Shown here: one piece after another, positions 1 through 5,768 of the stretch
Position numbering within the stretch: position 1 is the stretch's first letter
Layout of the letters: the number at the start of each line of letters is the position of its first letter
The notes under the pieces: generated by a model
The model's input: the letters and a program-made list of their open reading frames with translations, nothing else
Database searches by the model: none
What the model was told of the DNA's origin: nothing
Position numbers and translations under genes: made by a program
From: an uncultured Bacteroidales bacterium
GTDB lineage: Bacteria > Bacteroidota > Bacteroidia > Bacteroidales > F082
DNA length: 11,803 nucleotides
Assembly: GCA_946410535.1 (NCBI GenBank)
Contig: CAMKAR010000030.1
Location: forward strand, 1-11,803
Direction: 5' to 3'

Positions 1-725
1 GAGAGTTTGTCGATGGACTCGGCGTCGGGAATCTCGCCCTTGCTTTCGTAATCCTCCAATTTGTTGACTTGCGCGTCGTCGATTTTCTTCCTCGAAAGGA
101 TGCCTTTTCGACGCAGAATGTTCATATAGACGACCCCCACGACACTGCCCACGACGAAGCCCATAGCCGCGATGGAGAGGCCGAAGTCGGCTCCGGGGAA
201 GCTCAAGCCTTGGTCGGCGGCAGCACCGGCGAAGATCTTACCGAAGTTCAAGGCCTGACCCGGACCTTGGCCATAACCCATGGGCAACAGCAAGCCGGCG
301 GCATAGAACAGTTTCTTGCCCAACATGAAAAACGGGATGGAAACGAGCAGACCCACAATGCCCTGTATGACATAGGTGCCCGCCGTCAAAGCGCCGGTCT
401 CGATTACCTTCATCGGCGACGACTTCGACTCTACCTTGTTGTTTTTCAAGGCCAAGGCCACAAATCCCAGACCCAATGCGTGATATGTCACGATTTCCAT
501 CATCGGCTTGTTGATGATGCCATCGCAGCCGGGAAACTGCTTGAAGATGAGGAGCAGCAGGCCACCGAGCAGGGCCGATGGCAGAAGGCTCTTCTTAAGG
601 AATGGGATCTTGGTCCTCAGCAAGTTACCCACCAAAAGGGCAACAGCCAAAATGCAAAATTGAATCAACCAGCGCCAGGCATCGGGACTGCTGAAGGTCA
701 TAACGGAAACGTCAAGAATGGTCAT
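1..725 (-). CDS. Sodium:glutamate symporter-like (GltS/ESS family) permease, partial at C-terminus
   Basis: This reading of the minus strand starts at the ATG at 725 and stays open for 241 codons to the window edge, so the C-terminal half is missing. The protein is an integral inner-membrane carrier. It has hydrophobic segments at about residues 16-32 and 41-55, then around 75-90, 105-130 and 140-155. A glycine-rich stretch, MGYGQGPGQALNFGKIF, near residue 155 resembles the Gly-rich reentrant loop of the ESS (GltS) family, where GGHGT or similar occurs. After it come another hydrophobic segment and a charged cytoplasmic linker (RRKGILSRKKIDDAQ...) at the truncation point, which fits the two-repeat GltS topology. 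Family knowledge suggests Na+-coupled uptake of glutamate or a related anion; the substrate here is inferred. The start is supported by a TATCTTTG promoter at 754-761 and by the lack of any alternative start. The gene is divergent from the chromate-transporter pair. Confidence 0.7.
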   Translation of the reverse strand, partial: MTILDVSVMTFSSPDAWRWLIQFCILAVALLVGNLLRTKIPFLKKSLLPSALLGGLLLLIFKQFPGCDGIINKPMMEIVTYHALGLGFVALALKNNKVESKSSPMKVIETGALTAGTYVIQGIVGLLVSIPFFMLGKKLFYAAGLLLPMGYGQGPGQALNFGKIFAGAAADQGLSFPGADFGLSIAAMGFVVGSVVGVVYMNILRRKGILSRKKIDDAQVNKLEDYESKGEIPDAESIDKL

Positions 726-753
726 TTTAATCAAGAATTAGAGATATTGCCCG

Positions 754-784
754 CAAAGATAGCGTTATTTTGAAACATGAACAA
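754..784 (-). promoter_or_regulatory. Bacteroidota-type promoter for the symporter gene
   Basis: Read on the minus strand, a TATCTTTG -7 element (761 to 754) lies 20 bp downstream of a TTG -33 element (784 to 782). This matches the Bacteroidota sigma factor consensus TTTG/TAnnTTTG. The predicted transcript starts near 750, leaving a leader of about 25 nt before the ATG at 725. Its -33 element lies between the two elements of the opposite-strand promoter. Confidence 0.7.
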
Positions 785-800
785 AAAACTTGTAATTTTG
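770..800 (+). promoter_or_regulatory. Bacteroidota-type promoter for the chromate-transporter pair
   Basis: A TTG (770-772, within a TTTTG run) is followed 20 bp later by TAATTTTG (793-800), a full -33/-7 match. The -7 element ends only 4 nt before the ATG at 805, so the mRNA is predicted to start at or next to the start codon. The element overlaps the divergent promoter of the symporter gene. Confidence 0.75.
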
Positions 801-804
801 CTGC

Positions 805-1368
805 ATGAAAAAACCGCTTCAACTGTTTTGGTCGTTCTTCAAAATCGGGGCCTTCACCCTCGGCGGCGGCTATGCCATGCTGTCGATGGTGGAGAAGGCC
901 GTCGTCGACCAGAAGAAATGGATTCCGACCGACGAGTTTTGGGACATGATTGCCGTGGTGCAGTCGCTGCCGGGTGTGTTTGCGGTCAACACGGCCTTGT
1001 ATGTCGGCCATCGCGTGGCGGGCACAAAAGGAGCCTTCGCTGCCATGCTCGGCGCCATCATCCCCAGCATCACCATCATTCTGCTTTTGGCCACGGTCTT
1101 CCGCGAGTACCGCGACCAGCCCGTGGTGGAACGCATCTTCAAGGGCATCCGTCCGTGCGTGGTGGCCCTCATCCTCGCCCCTTCCCTGCGCATGATCAAA
1201 TCCGCCAAGGTGACTTGGAAGACCGCCATCATCCCCATTGCCACGGTGTTTCTCATCTGGTGGCTGAAGGTCTCGCCGGCCTACGTCATCCTCGCCGCCA
1301 TTGCGGGAAGCTTGGTCTATGCAATAATCATCAATAAAAAAGCCAAAAAGGAGGAGGCCCAGCCATGA
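805..1368 (+). CDS. Chromate transporter family protein, first short-chain (SCHR) subunit
   Basis: This is a 187-residue inner-membrane protein of the CHR (chromate ion transporter) family. It carries the family's N-terminal motif FKIGAFTLGGGYAMLSMVEK near residues 12-31, then QSLPGVFAVNTALYVGHRVAG near 50-70, the counterpart of the LPGP...GY..aG motif, followed by several hydrophobic helices. A full-length ChrA is about 400 residues with two homologous halves; this protein is one half-size unit. The next gene encodes the second, and in characterised SCHR pairs both are needed for transport. Chromate or sulfate export is a family-based guess, and many Bacteroidota members have no proven substrate. 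The start at 805 fits the promoter, which leaves a 4-nt leader. The expected Pro after PG is Val here. The stop TGA overlaps the next ATG. Confidence 0.85.
   Translation: MKKPLQLFWSFFKIGAFTLGGGYAMLSMVEKAVVDQKKWIPTDEFWDMIAVVQSLPGVFAVNTALYVGHRVAGTKGAFAAMLGAIIPSITIILLLATVFREYRDQPVVERIFKGIRPCVVALILAPSLRMIKSAKVTWKTAIIPIATVFLIWWLKVSPAYVILAAIAGSLVYAIIINKKAKKEEAQP
1348..1354 (+). promoter_or_regulatory. Consensus Shine-Dalgarno-like site before second chr gene
   Basis: AAGGAGG lies 10 nt before the ATG at 1365, inside the 3' end of the upstream gene where it encodes Lys-Glu-Glu. Bacteroidota rarely rely on Shine-Dalgarno pairing, so it may be coincidental coding sequence or may reinforce the ATGA-coupled restart. 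Confidence 0.35.
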
Positions 1369-1904
1369 TTTACCTACAACTGCTTTGGGTCTTCGTGAAA
1401 ATCGGGGTGTTGGGTTTTGGCGGCGGCTATGCCATGCTCTCGCTCATCCAGCACGAGGTGGTGGACCACTACGGCTGGATGACTACCACCGACTTCGCCG
1501 ACATGGTGGCCATCTCGCAGATGACCCCTGGCCCCATCTCCATCAATTTGGCGACCTACGTGGGCTACACCACGGCGGGCTTTGGCGGCTCGCTGTTGGC
1601 CTCGTTTGCCCTCTGCCTGCCGTCCATCATCATGGTTTACCTTATCTTGAAACTCTTCATGAACAAGAAAAACAACTCATTGATGGACAACACCTTGAAA
1701 GGACTGAAACCCGCCATCGCCGGACTCATCTTCGCCGCCGGCCTCTCGATGATGAACACACAGAACTTCGTCGACTTCGGTCGAGGACAACACAATATCA
1801 GCGTGATTATCTGCGTTTTGGCTTTTGTGGCATCGTATTTCTTCAAGGCAAATCCGATATTGCTCATTGTGCTTTCGGGGGTGGTGGGGTTTATCGTGTA
1901 TTAG
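1365..1904 (+). CDS. Chromate transporter family protein, second short-chain (SCHR) subunit
   Basis: This 179-residue membrane protein is homologous to the gene just upstream. It has its own complete copies of the family motifs: FVKIGVLGFGGGYAMLSLIQHEVV near residues 10-33 and QMTPGPISINLATYVGYTTAGFGG near 49-72, followed by hydrophobic helices and a hydrophobic C-terminus. Because both proteins carry both motifs, this is a natural two-gene CHR system and not one chrA broken by a frameshift. The ATG overlaps the upstream TGA in an ATGA junction, so translation is probably coupled. An AAGGAGG sequence lies 10 nt upstream, unusual for this phylum. The partner protein is expected to form a heteromeric transporter with it. 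The substrate is unproven. Confidence 0.85.
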   Translation: MIYLQLLWVFVKIGVLGFGGGYAMLSLIQHEVVDHYGWMTTTDFADMVAISQMTPGPISINLATYVGYTTAGFGGSLLASFALCLPSIIMVYLILKLFMNKKNNSLMDNTLKGLKPAIAGLIFAAGLSMMNTQNFVDFGRGQHNISVIICVLAFVASYFFKANPILLIVLSGVVGFIVY

Positions 1905-1910
1905 GGGTAA

Positions 1911-1955
1911 GATTCAAGATTTAAAGATTTAAAATTCAATGATTTAAAATTCATG
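1911..1955 (+). repeat. AT-rich 15-bp tandem repeat in the chr/PNGase gap
   Basis: GATTTAAAATTCA occurs at 1926-1938 and again at 1941-1953, a period of 15 bp. A degenerate third copy (GATTCAAGATTTAAA) precedes them from 1911. The 56-bp gap between the stop at 1904 and the ATG at 1961 consists almost entirely of this repeat. No TAnnTTTG promoter is visible in it, so the downstream gene may be co-transcribed with the chr pair or use an atypical promoter. Confidence 0.7.
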
Positions 1956-1960
1956 ATTAT

Positions 1961-3670
1961 ATGAAAAAGACTATTATCACTCTCATCGCCTTGCTCTGTG
2001 CAGGTTTCTCTTTTGGGCAGCACGCCCTTATGTACCTAAGCTACGCCAAGGACGTCGCGGAACAAGACACGGCCTTCATCACCGTGGTGGAGAACGCGAA
2101 ATGCTTGAAAATCAGCGACAGCGAAAAAAGCATGAAAAACCCCATCCCTGGCTATGCCGAGAGCATGACCTATGTGGACTACAAGGCCGACTCGGTTTAT
2201 AGCATCGTGGAGTTCGAAGACGGGAAGTATTTCACTGCCAGCACTTTGACGAACAACAACGTGGTTTTCAGCGAGGAAGGTACGGAAAAAGTGCTCGGCT
2301 ACAAGTGCAAAAAGTATAAGACCAGCATCAACTCCAACACCATCGAGGTGTGGATGGCCGAGAATCTCGGTTTCGAAGCCACTCCGATGCCTGGTTTGGG
2401 CAGACTCAAAGGCGTGATGGTGCGTTGCATGAGAAACGGGGCTTACGTCACGGATCTGGAATCATTGAAAGACCAGAAATACGCCATGGTCGACATGATT
2501 CCCGACTACAAAGGCGAGCGCAAGACCTCGAAGGAATTGACCAAGATGCGCAAGGACAAAGTCATCGTCCGCATCCCCATTTTCGATGATGAGACCATCA
2601 ACTTCGCTGAATACGAACCAATTAGTGGCGAAATCCCCTACGATACCACCATACATTTCAGCCACGGCACCATCATCGTGAAGCGCGTAAAACTTCCCGA
2701 ATTTCCCGAACATTACCAGCTCTTCGCCGAAATCCACCAACGCTCGAACGGCGACGCCTACGACCGCTCGGCTTCCGTCTTCGTCATCCCTACCGAAAAG
2801 GCCAAGAGCTTCAAGGACGGCCTGACGCAAGGCATCGAGGCATTACCGCAGTTTGTTGGCAAAGACGGACAGCAATACCAAGGCATCAAGGCTGAGAAAG
2901 ACTACCTGCCGCCCATCGAGTTGGTGCGGTTCTTCACCTCGTTTGGCGCAGGCCACTACAACGACCGTGTGCAAATCGACGGCTTGGAATGGGCGGAAGA
3001 GAACTATTACAAGCAGGAAGTCAGCGAGTTGCGCGACCGATTGCGCGGCGATGTGCTCATCGGGGCTTTCATCGGCAATTACGACAAAGGCGGCCACAAA
3101 CTATCGCTCGACCTCGTAGCCTACCCGGGTGACGACAAATGGGGCAAAAAACCACCGCGACAGCATTCCATTCCGCTGTTCAACACCTGTAACGTCATGG
3201 AAATGAGCGGACAAAACTATGGTCGCCTCTTTGCCACCGACACCTTGGAAGTGGAATTCGAGTTGCCCGACAGCATCACCAACGTCCGCCTGCGCTACCT
3301 CAGCACTGGACACGGCGGCTGGGATGGCGGCGACGAGTTCAACCCCAAGGAAAACGCCATCTATATCGACGGCGTGAAGCGTTTCACCCACACGCCGTGG
3401 CGCTGCGACTGCGCCACCTTCCGCGACCAAAACCCCGTTTCGGGCAACTTCTGGAACGGGCTTTCCTCGTCCGACTATTCGCGTTCGGGCTGGTGCCCCG
3501 GCACGGCCACCAATCCCATCTATTTCGACCTCAACGATTTGAAGCCAGGCAAACACACCATTCGCGTCGCCATCCCGCAAGGCAAGGACGAAGGCACGAG
3601 CTTCAGCCACTGGATGGTGTCGGGGGCGGTGCTGTATGAGGAAAACAACAAAAAGAAATCAGTAGACTAA
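1961..3670 (+). CDS. Secreted PNGase F-like peptide-N-glycosidase with extra N-terminal domain
   Basis: This is a 569-residue exported protein. Residues 1-20 are a signal peptide (MKKTIITLIALLCAGFSFGQ). Residues ~21-190 form a beta-rich domain whose segment VLGYKCKKYKT...IEVWMAENLG (111-137) resembles the GLPGLI/DUF4412 type of Bacteroidota secreted domain. Residues ~205-560 resemble PNGase F, a two-jelly-roll amidase that cleaves N-glycans from asparagine. GDAYDRSASVFV (264-275) matches the CDEWDRYANVYV of Elizabethkingia PNGase F, placing Asp268 at catalytic Asp60. GHGGWDGGDEF (450-460) places Glu459 at Glu206. NPVSGNFWNGLSSSDYSRSGWCPG (491-514) is the conserved WCPG region. The counterpart of Glu118 is not evident near 368-375. 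The likely role is periplasmic or secreted glycoprotein deglycosylation; exact specificity is unknown. The 3' end overlaps aroC on the other strand by 12 bp. Confidence 0.8.
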   Translation: MKKTIITLIALLCAGFSFGQHALMYLSYAKDVAEQDTAFITVVENAKCLKISDSEKSMKNPIPGYAESMTYVDYKADSVYSIVEFEDGKYFTASTLTNNNVVFSEEGTEKVLGYKCKKYKTSINSNTIEVWMAENLGFEATPMPGLGRLKGVMVRCMRNGAYVTDLESLKDQKYAMVDMIPDYKGERKTSKELTKMRKDKVIVRIPIFDDETINFAEYEPISGEIPYDTTIHFSHGTIIVKRVKLPEFPEHYQLFAEIHQRSNGDAYDRSASVFVIPTEKAKSFKDGLTQGIEALPQFVGKDGQQYQGIKAEKDYLPPIELVRFFTSFGAGHYNDRVQIDGLEWAEENYYKQEVSELRDRLRGDVLIGAFIGNYDKGGHKLSLDLVAYPGDDKWGKKPPRQHSIPLFNTCNVMEMSGQNYGRLFATDTLEVEFELPDSITNVRLRYLSTGHGGWDGGDEFNPKENAIYIDGVKRFTHTPWRCDCATFRDQNPVSGNFWNGLSSSDYSRSGWCPGTATNPIYFDLNDLKPGKHTIRVAIPQGKDEGTSFSHWMVSGAVLYEENNKKKSVD

Positions 3671-4615
3671 AACAGCGTCGAGCGTCACCATCGCTGCCAA
3701 AGCCTCCACCAGCACCAAGGCACGCGGCAGGGCGCACACGTCGTGCCGTCCGCCGATGGCGATTTCGCATGGCTTCCCTGCCCTGTTCACCGTTTGCTGC
3801 GGCTTTGCAATACTCGGGATCGGCTTGAAGGCCACACGGAAAACCACGTCGTTGCCATTGGTAATGCCGCCTTGGATGCCGCCGGAATGGTTGGTCAACG
3901 TGGTGATGCGACCATCTTTATTAATAAAGGTGTCGTTGGCTTCGGAGCCTTTCATCTTCGCCAAGGCAAAGCCGTCGCCCACCTCGAAGCCTTTCACCGC
4001 CGGGATGCTGAACATGGCATGGGCCAACTCAGCCGAGAACTTCCCGAACATCGGTTCGCCCAAGCCCGCCGGCACGCCCATGATACGGCATTCGGCAATA
4101 CCGCCCACCGTATCACCCTCTTTTCGAGCCTGTTCCGCATCGCCCATATAGGTAACTTCAGCGGAGATTTGGATGCTTTTTTCCTTCAAAATCTGCTTGG
4201 CGATGGCACCTGCCACCACGATGGGCAAGGTGGTACGTGCCGAAGCCCTGCCACCACCGCGCCAGTCGCGGATGCCGTATTTCTGCTCGTAGGTGAAATC
4301 GGCATGAGAAGGGCGATACACATCTTTCAACGCCTCGTAATCTTCTGGTTTACAATCTTCGTTGCGCACCATGAAGGCAATTGGTGTGCCCAAAGTCACC
4401 CCGTCGAGCAGGCCCGAAAGCCATTCTATCTTGTCGGGTTCCAAGCGTTGCGAACTTGTTGTCGATTGCGCGGTCTTGCGCCGTTGCAATTCGCTGTCGA
4501 TGAAGCCGAAGTCCAACTTGAGTTGCGAGGGGCAGCCGTCGATGACGCCACCGATGGCCGTGCCGTGCGATTCGCCGAAAGTGGTGAGCCTGAAGATTTG
4601 TCCGATGGTATTCAT
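3659..4615 (-). CDS. aroC: Chorismate synthase, compact form
   Basis: This 318-residue cytoplasmic enzyme converts EPSP to chorismate using reduced FMN, the last step of the shikimate pathway. Family signatures are clear: FGESHG at residues 13-18, [28 protein letters not shown] at 101-128, [37 protein letters not shown] at 180-216, [13 protein letters not shown] at 242-254, and [11 protein letters not shown] at 289-299. Typical bacterial AroC is about 350-365 residues. This one lacks some 25-30 residues between the YMGD (156-159) and KEGDTVGG (165-172) motifs, and it ends shortly after the last signature. The core motifs are intact, so it is probably active. The start is fixed by a TATTTTTG promoter only 4 nt upstream (leaderless mRNA). 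It is divergent from smpB and overlaps the PNGase-like gene tail-to-tail. Confidence 0.95.
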   Translation of the reverse strand: MNTIGQIFRLTTFGESHGTAIGGVIDGCPSQLKLDFGFIDSELQRRKTAQSTTSSQRLEPDKIEWLSGLLDGVTLGTPIAFMVRNEDCKPEDYEALKDVYRPSHADFTYEQKYGIRDWRGGGRASARTTLPIVVAGAIAKQILKEKSIQISAEVTYMGDAEQARKEGDTVGGIAECRIMGVPAGLGEPMFGKFSAELAHAMFSIPAVKGFEVGDGFALAKMKGSEANDTFINKDGRITTLTNHSGGIQGGITNGNDVVFRVAFKPIPSIAKPQQTVNRAGKPCEIAIGGRHDVCALPRALVLVEALAAMVTLDAVLVY

Positions 4616-4619
4616 GGGG

Positions 4620-4627
4620 CAAAAATA
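4620..4627 (-). promoter_or_regulatory. -7 element of the aroC promoter
   Basis: Read on the minus strand this is TATTTTTG, followed by four G residues and then the aroC ATG. Transcription is predicted to begin at or next to the start codon. I see no good TTG -33 element at the expected 19-21 bp distance. Confidence 0.6.
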
Positions 4628-4649
4628 GGAATAATTGGCAAGAATTTTG

Positions 4650-4657
4650 TAATTTTG
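4650..4657 (+). promoter_or_regulatory. -7 element of the smpB promoter
   Basis: TAATTTTG lies 8 nt before the smpB ATG at 4666, leaving a predicted leader of only about 5 nt. No clear -33 TTG is seen at the right distance. It shares a 50-bp divergent gap with the aroC promoter. Confidence 0.6.
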
Positions 4658-4665
4658 CCGCCATT

Positions 4666-5124
4666 ATGGAAAAAAAGAACACCAACAACATCAAGATAAA
4701 GAACAAACGCGCCTCGTTTGAGTACTTCCTCGTGGAGACGCTGACGGCAGGCATCGTGCTGACGGGAACGGAGATCAAGTCCATCCGCAACGGCAAGGCC
4801 ACCCTCGCCGACTCCTATTGCTCATTCAAGGGTAACGAGCTGTTTGTCATCGGGATGCACATCTCGGAATATGCGCAAGGCACCTACAACAACCACGACC
4901 CGAAGCGCGACCGCAAGCTGCTGCTCACCGCACGCGAGCTGCGCAAACTGAAGAACAAAGTGCAGGAAAAAGGCTTCACCATCGTGCCTGTCACCTTATT
5001 TATTAATGACAAAGGCCTGGCCAAAGTGGACATTGCGTTGGCTCGCGGCAAGCACTACTACGACAAGCGCGAGAGCCTGAAAACAAAAGACTCGAAACGC
5101 GACCTTGAAAGGATGATTGGGTAA
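4666..5124 (+). CDS. smpB: SsrA-binding protein SmpB
   Basis: This 152-residue protein is full length for the family. SmpB binds tmRNA and delivers it to stalled ribosomes for trans-translation. The N-terminal [40 protein letters not shown] (residues 13-52) is the OB-fold core with the characteristic GTEIKS..GK motif. [23 protein letters not shown] (64-86) and the basic C-terminal tail [23 protein letters not shown] are also typical; the tail enters the mRNA channel of the ribosome. No tmRNA gene is present in the window. The start is supported by the family N-terminus and the promoter 8 nt upstream. The stop codon at 5124 directly abuts the stop of the convergent outer-membrane protein gene. 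Confidence 0.97.
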   Translation: MEKKNTNNIKIKNKRASFEYFLVETLTAGIVLTGTEIKSIRNGKATLADSYCSFKGNELFVIGMHISEYAQGTYNNHDPKRDRKLLLTARELRKLKNKVQEKGFTIVPVTLFINDKGLAKVDIALARGKHYYDKRESLKTKDSKRDLERMIG

Positions 5125-5682
5125 TCAAAAACAATAGCCGACGCGGACGGCGAAGGGCGCGGCATAAGGCGTATCCATACCGCCAGTGGAGATGCTACTC
5201 CAACTCAGGTTGTAGAGCACCATGAAATAGACGAAGCTGCCATTGTAGGCATACTGCCGATAGCCCCCTCCAACGAAAACGCTGTTGAACCATTTCGAGG
5301 AAACGGTCTCACTCTGATAGCGGGCCACGCCATACATGATCTCGTCCTCGACATGCAGGAACAAGCCTCTGAAGACCTCGACATTGGTATAGGGTGCCAC
5401 GCCAAAATAGTGGCGGAACGTATTGCCAACGTATTTGTCGAAATAGCAATTCAAATTATAGATGCCACGAACGCCGATTTCCCATGGGCTGAGGATGCGA
5501 TAGCCCACCTGAGGCGCAATCGAAAACGACAAACGGCTACCATGGAGACCGAAGCCGAAATTGCCACCATAGACCATCCTTCCACGCATGTCCTGCCTAT
5601 CGGAAGAGGTCTGCGCCGAAACATTGCCACAAAAGCCCAATAACATCAAACAAAGCGATGCGATAATGCCAAACTTTCTCAT
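5125..5682 (-). CDS. Small outer-membrane beta-barrel-like protein, unknown function
   Basis: This encodes a 185-residue exported protein. Residues 1-23 are a signal peptide (MRKFGIIASLCLMLLGFCGNVSA followed by Gln). The rest shows alternating hydrophobic and polar strands rich in Tyr, Gly and Phe, such as IAPQVGYRILSPWEIGVRGIYNL and FNSVFVGGGYRQYAY. It ends in FAVRVGYCF, with the terminal Phe typical of the BAM-recognised beta-signal. An eight-stranded barrel is plausible from the length. I do not recognise a specific function; porin-like transport or a structural role cannot be decided. I chose ATG 5682 because a longer in-frame TTG start at 5709 would overlap the TATTTTTG promoter at 5699-5706 and spoil the signal peptide. 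It abuts smpB tail-to-tail. Confidence 0.8.
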   Translation of the reverse strand: MRKFGIIASLCLMLLGFCGNVSAQTSSDRQDMRGRMVYGGNFGFGLHGSRLSFSIAPQVGYRILSPWEIGVRGIYNLNCYFDKYVGNTFRHYFGVAPYTNVEVFRGLFLHVEDEIMYGVARYQSETVSSKWFNSVFVGGGYRQYAYNGSFVYFMVLYNLSWSSISTGGMDTPYAAPFAVRVGYCF

Positions 5683-5698
5683 TGTTTTGAATTTTCCG

Positions 5699-5706
5699 CA
5701 AAAATA
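5699..5706 (-). promoter_or_regulatory. -7 element of the outer-membrane protein promoter
   Basis: On the minus strand this reads TATTTTTG, 16 nt before the ATG at 5682. The nearest TTG (minus strand, 5734-5732) is 25 bp away, longer than the usual 19-21 bp, so the -33 element is uncertain. Confidence 0.55.
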
Positions 5707-5743
5707 CAATAAAATCCATTTCCCATCGTATCAAATAATAGTT

Positions 5744-5751
5744 TAATTTTG
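5744..5751 (+). promoter_or_regulatory. -7 element of the beta-helix lipoprotein promoter
   Basis: TAATTTTG lies 17 nt before the ATG at 5769. No convincing -33 TTG is visible at 19-21 bp. This and the divergent outer-membrane protein promoter share an 86-bp gap. Confidence 0.55.
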
Positions 5752-5768
5752 CTTTTTTATCCATCGTC

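Noticed and set aside
69..773. Long plus-strand open frame opposite the symporter gene
   Set aside because: Its translation is low-complexity and rich in His, Gln, Glu and Asp with no family resemblance. The opposite strand encodes a coherent membrane protein with a promoter.
805..1904. Frameshifted single chrA gene
   Set aside because: Both halves carry the complete set of family motifs, and the junction is a clean ATGA overlap, as in natural short-chain CHR pairs.
3743..4699. 318-codon plus-strand open frame opposite aroC
   Set aside because: It is antisense to an unmistakable chorismate synthase and runs through the aroC/smpB promoters. It is an effect of base composition at the third codon position.
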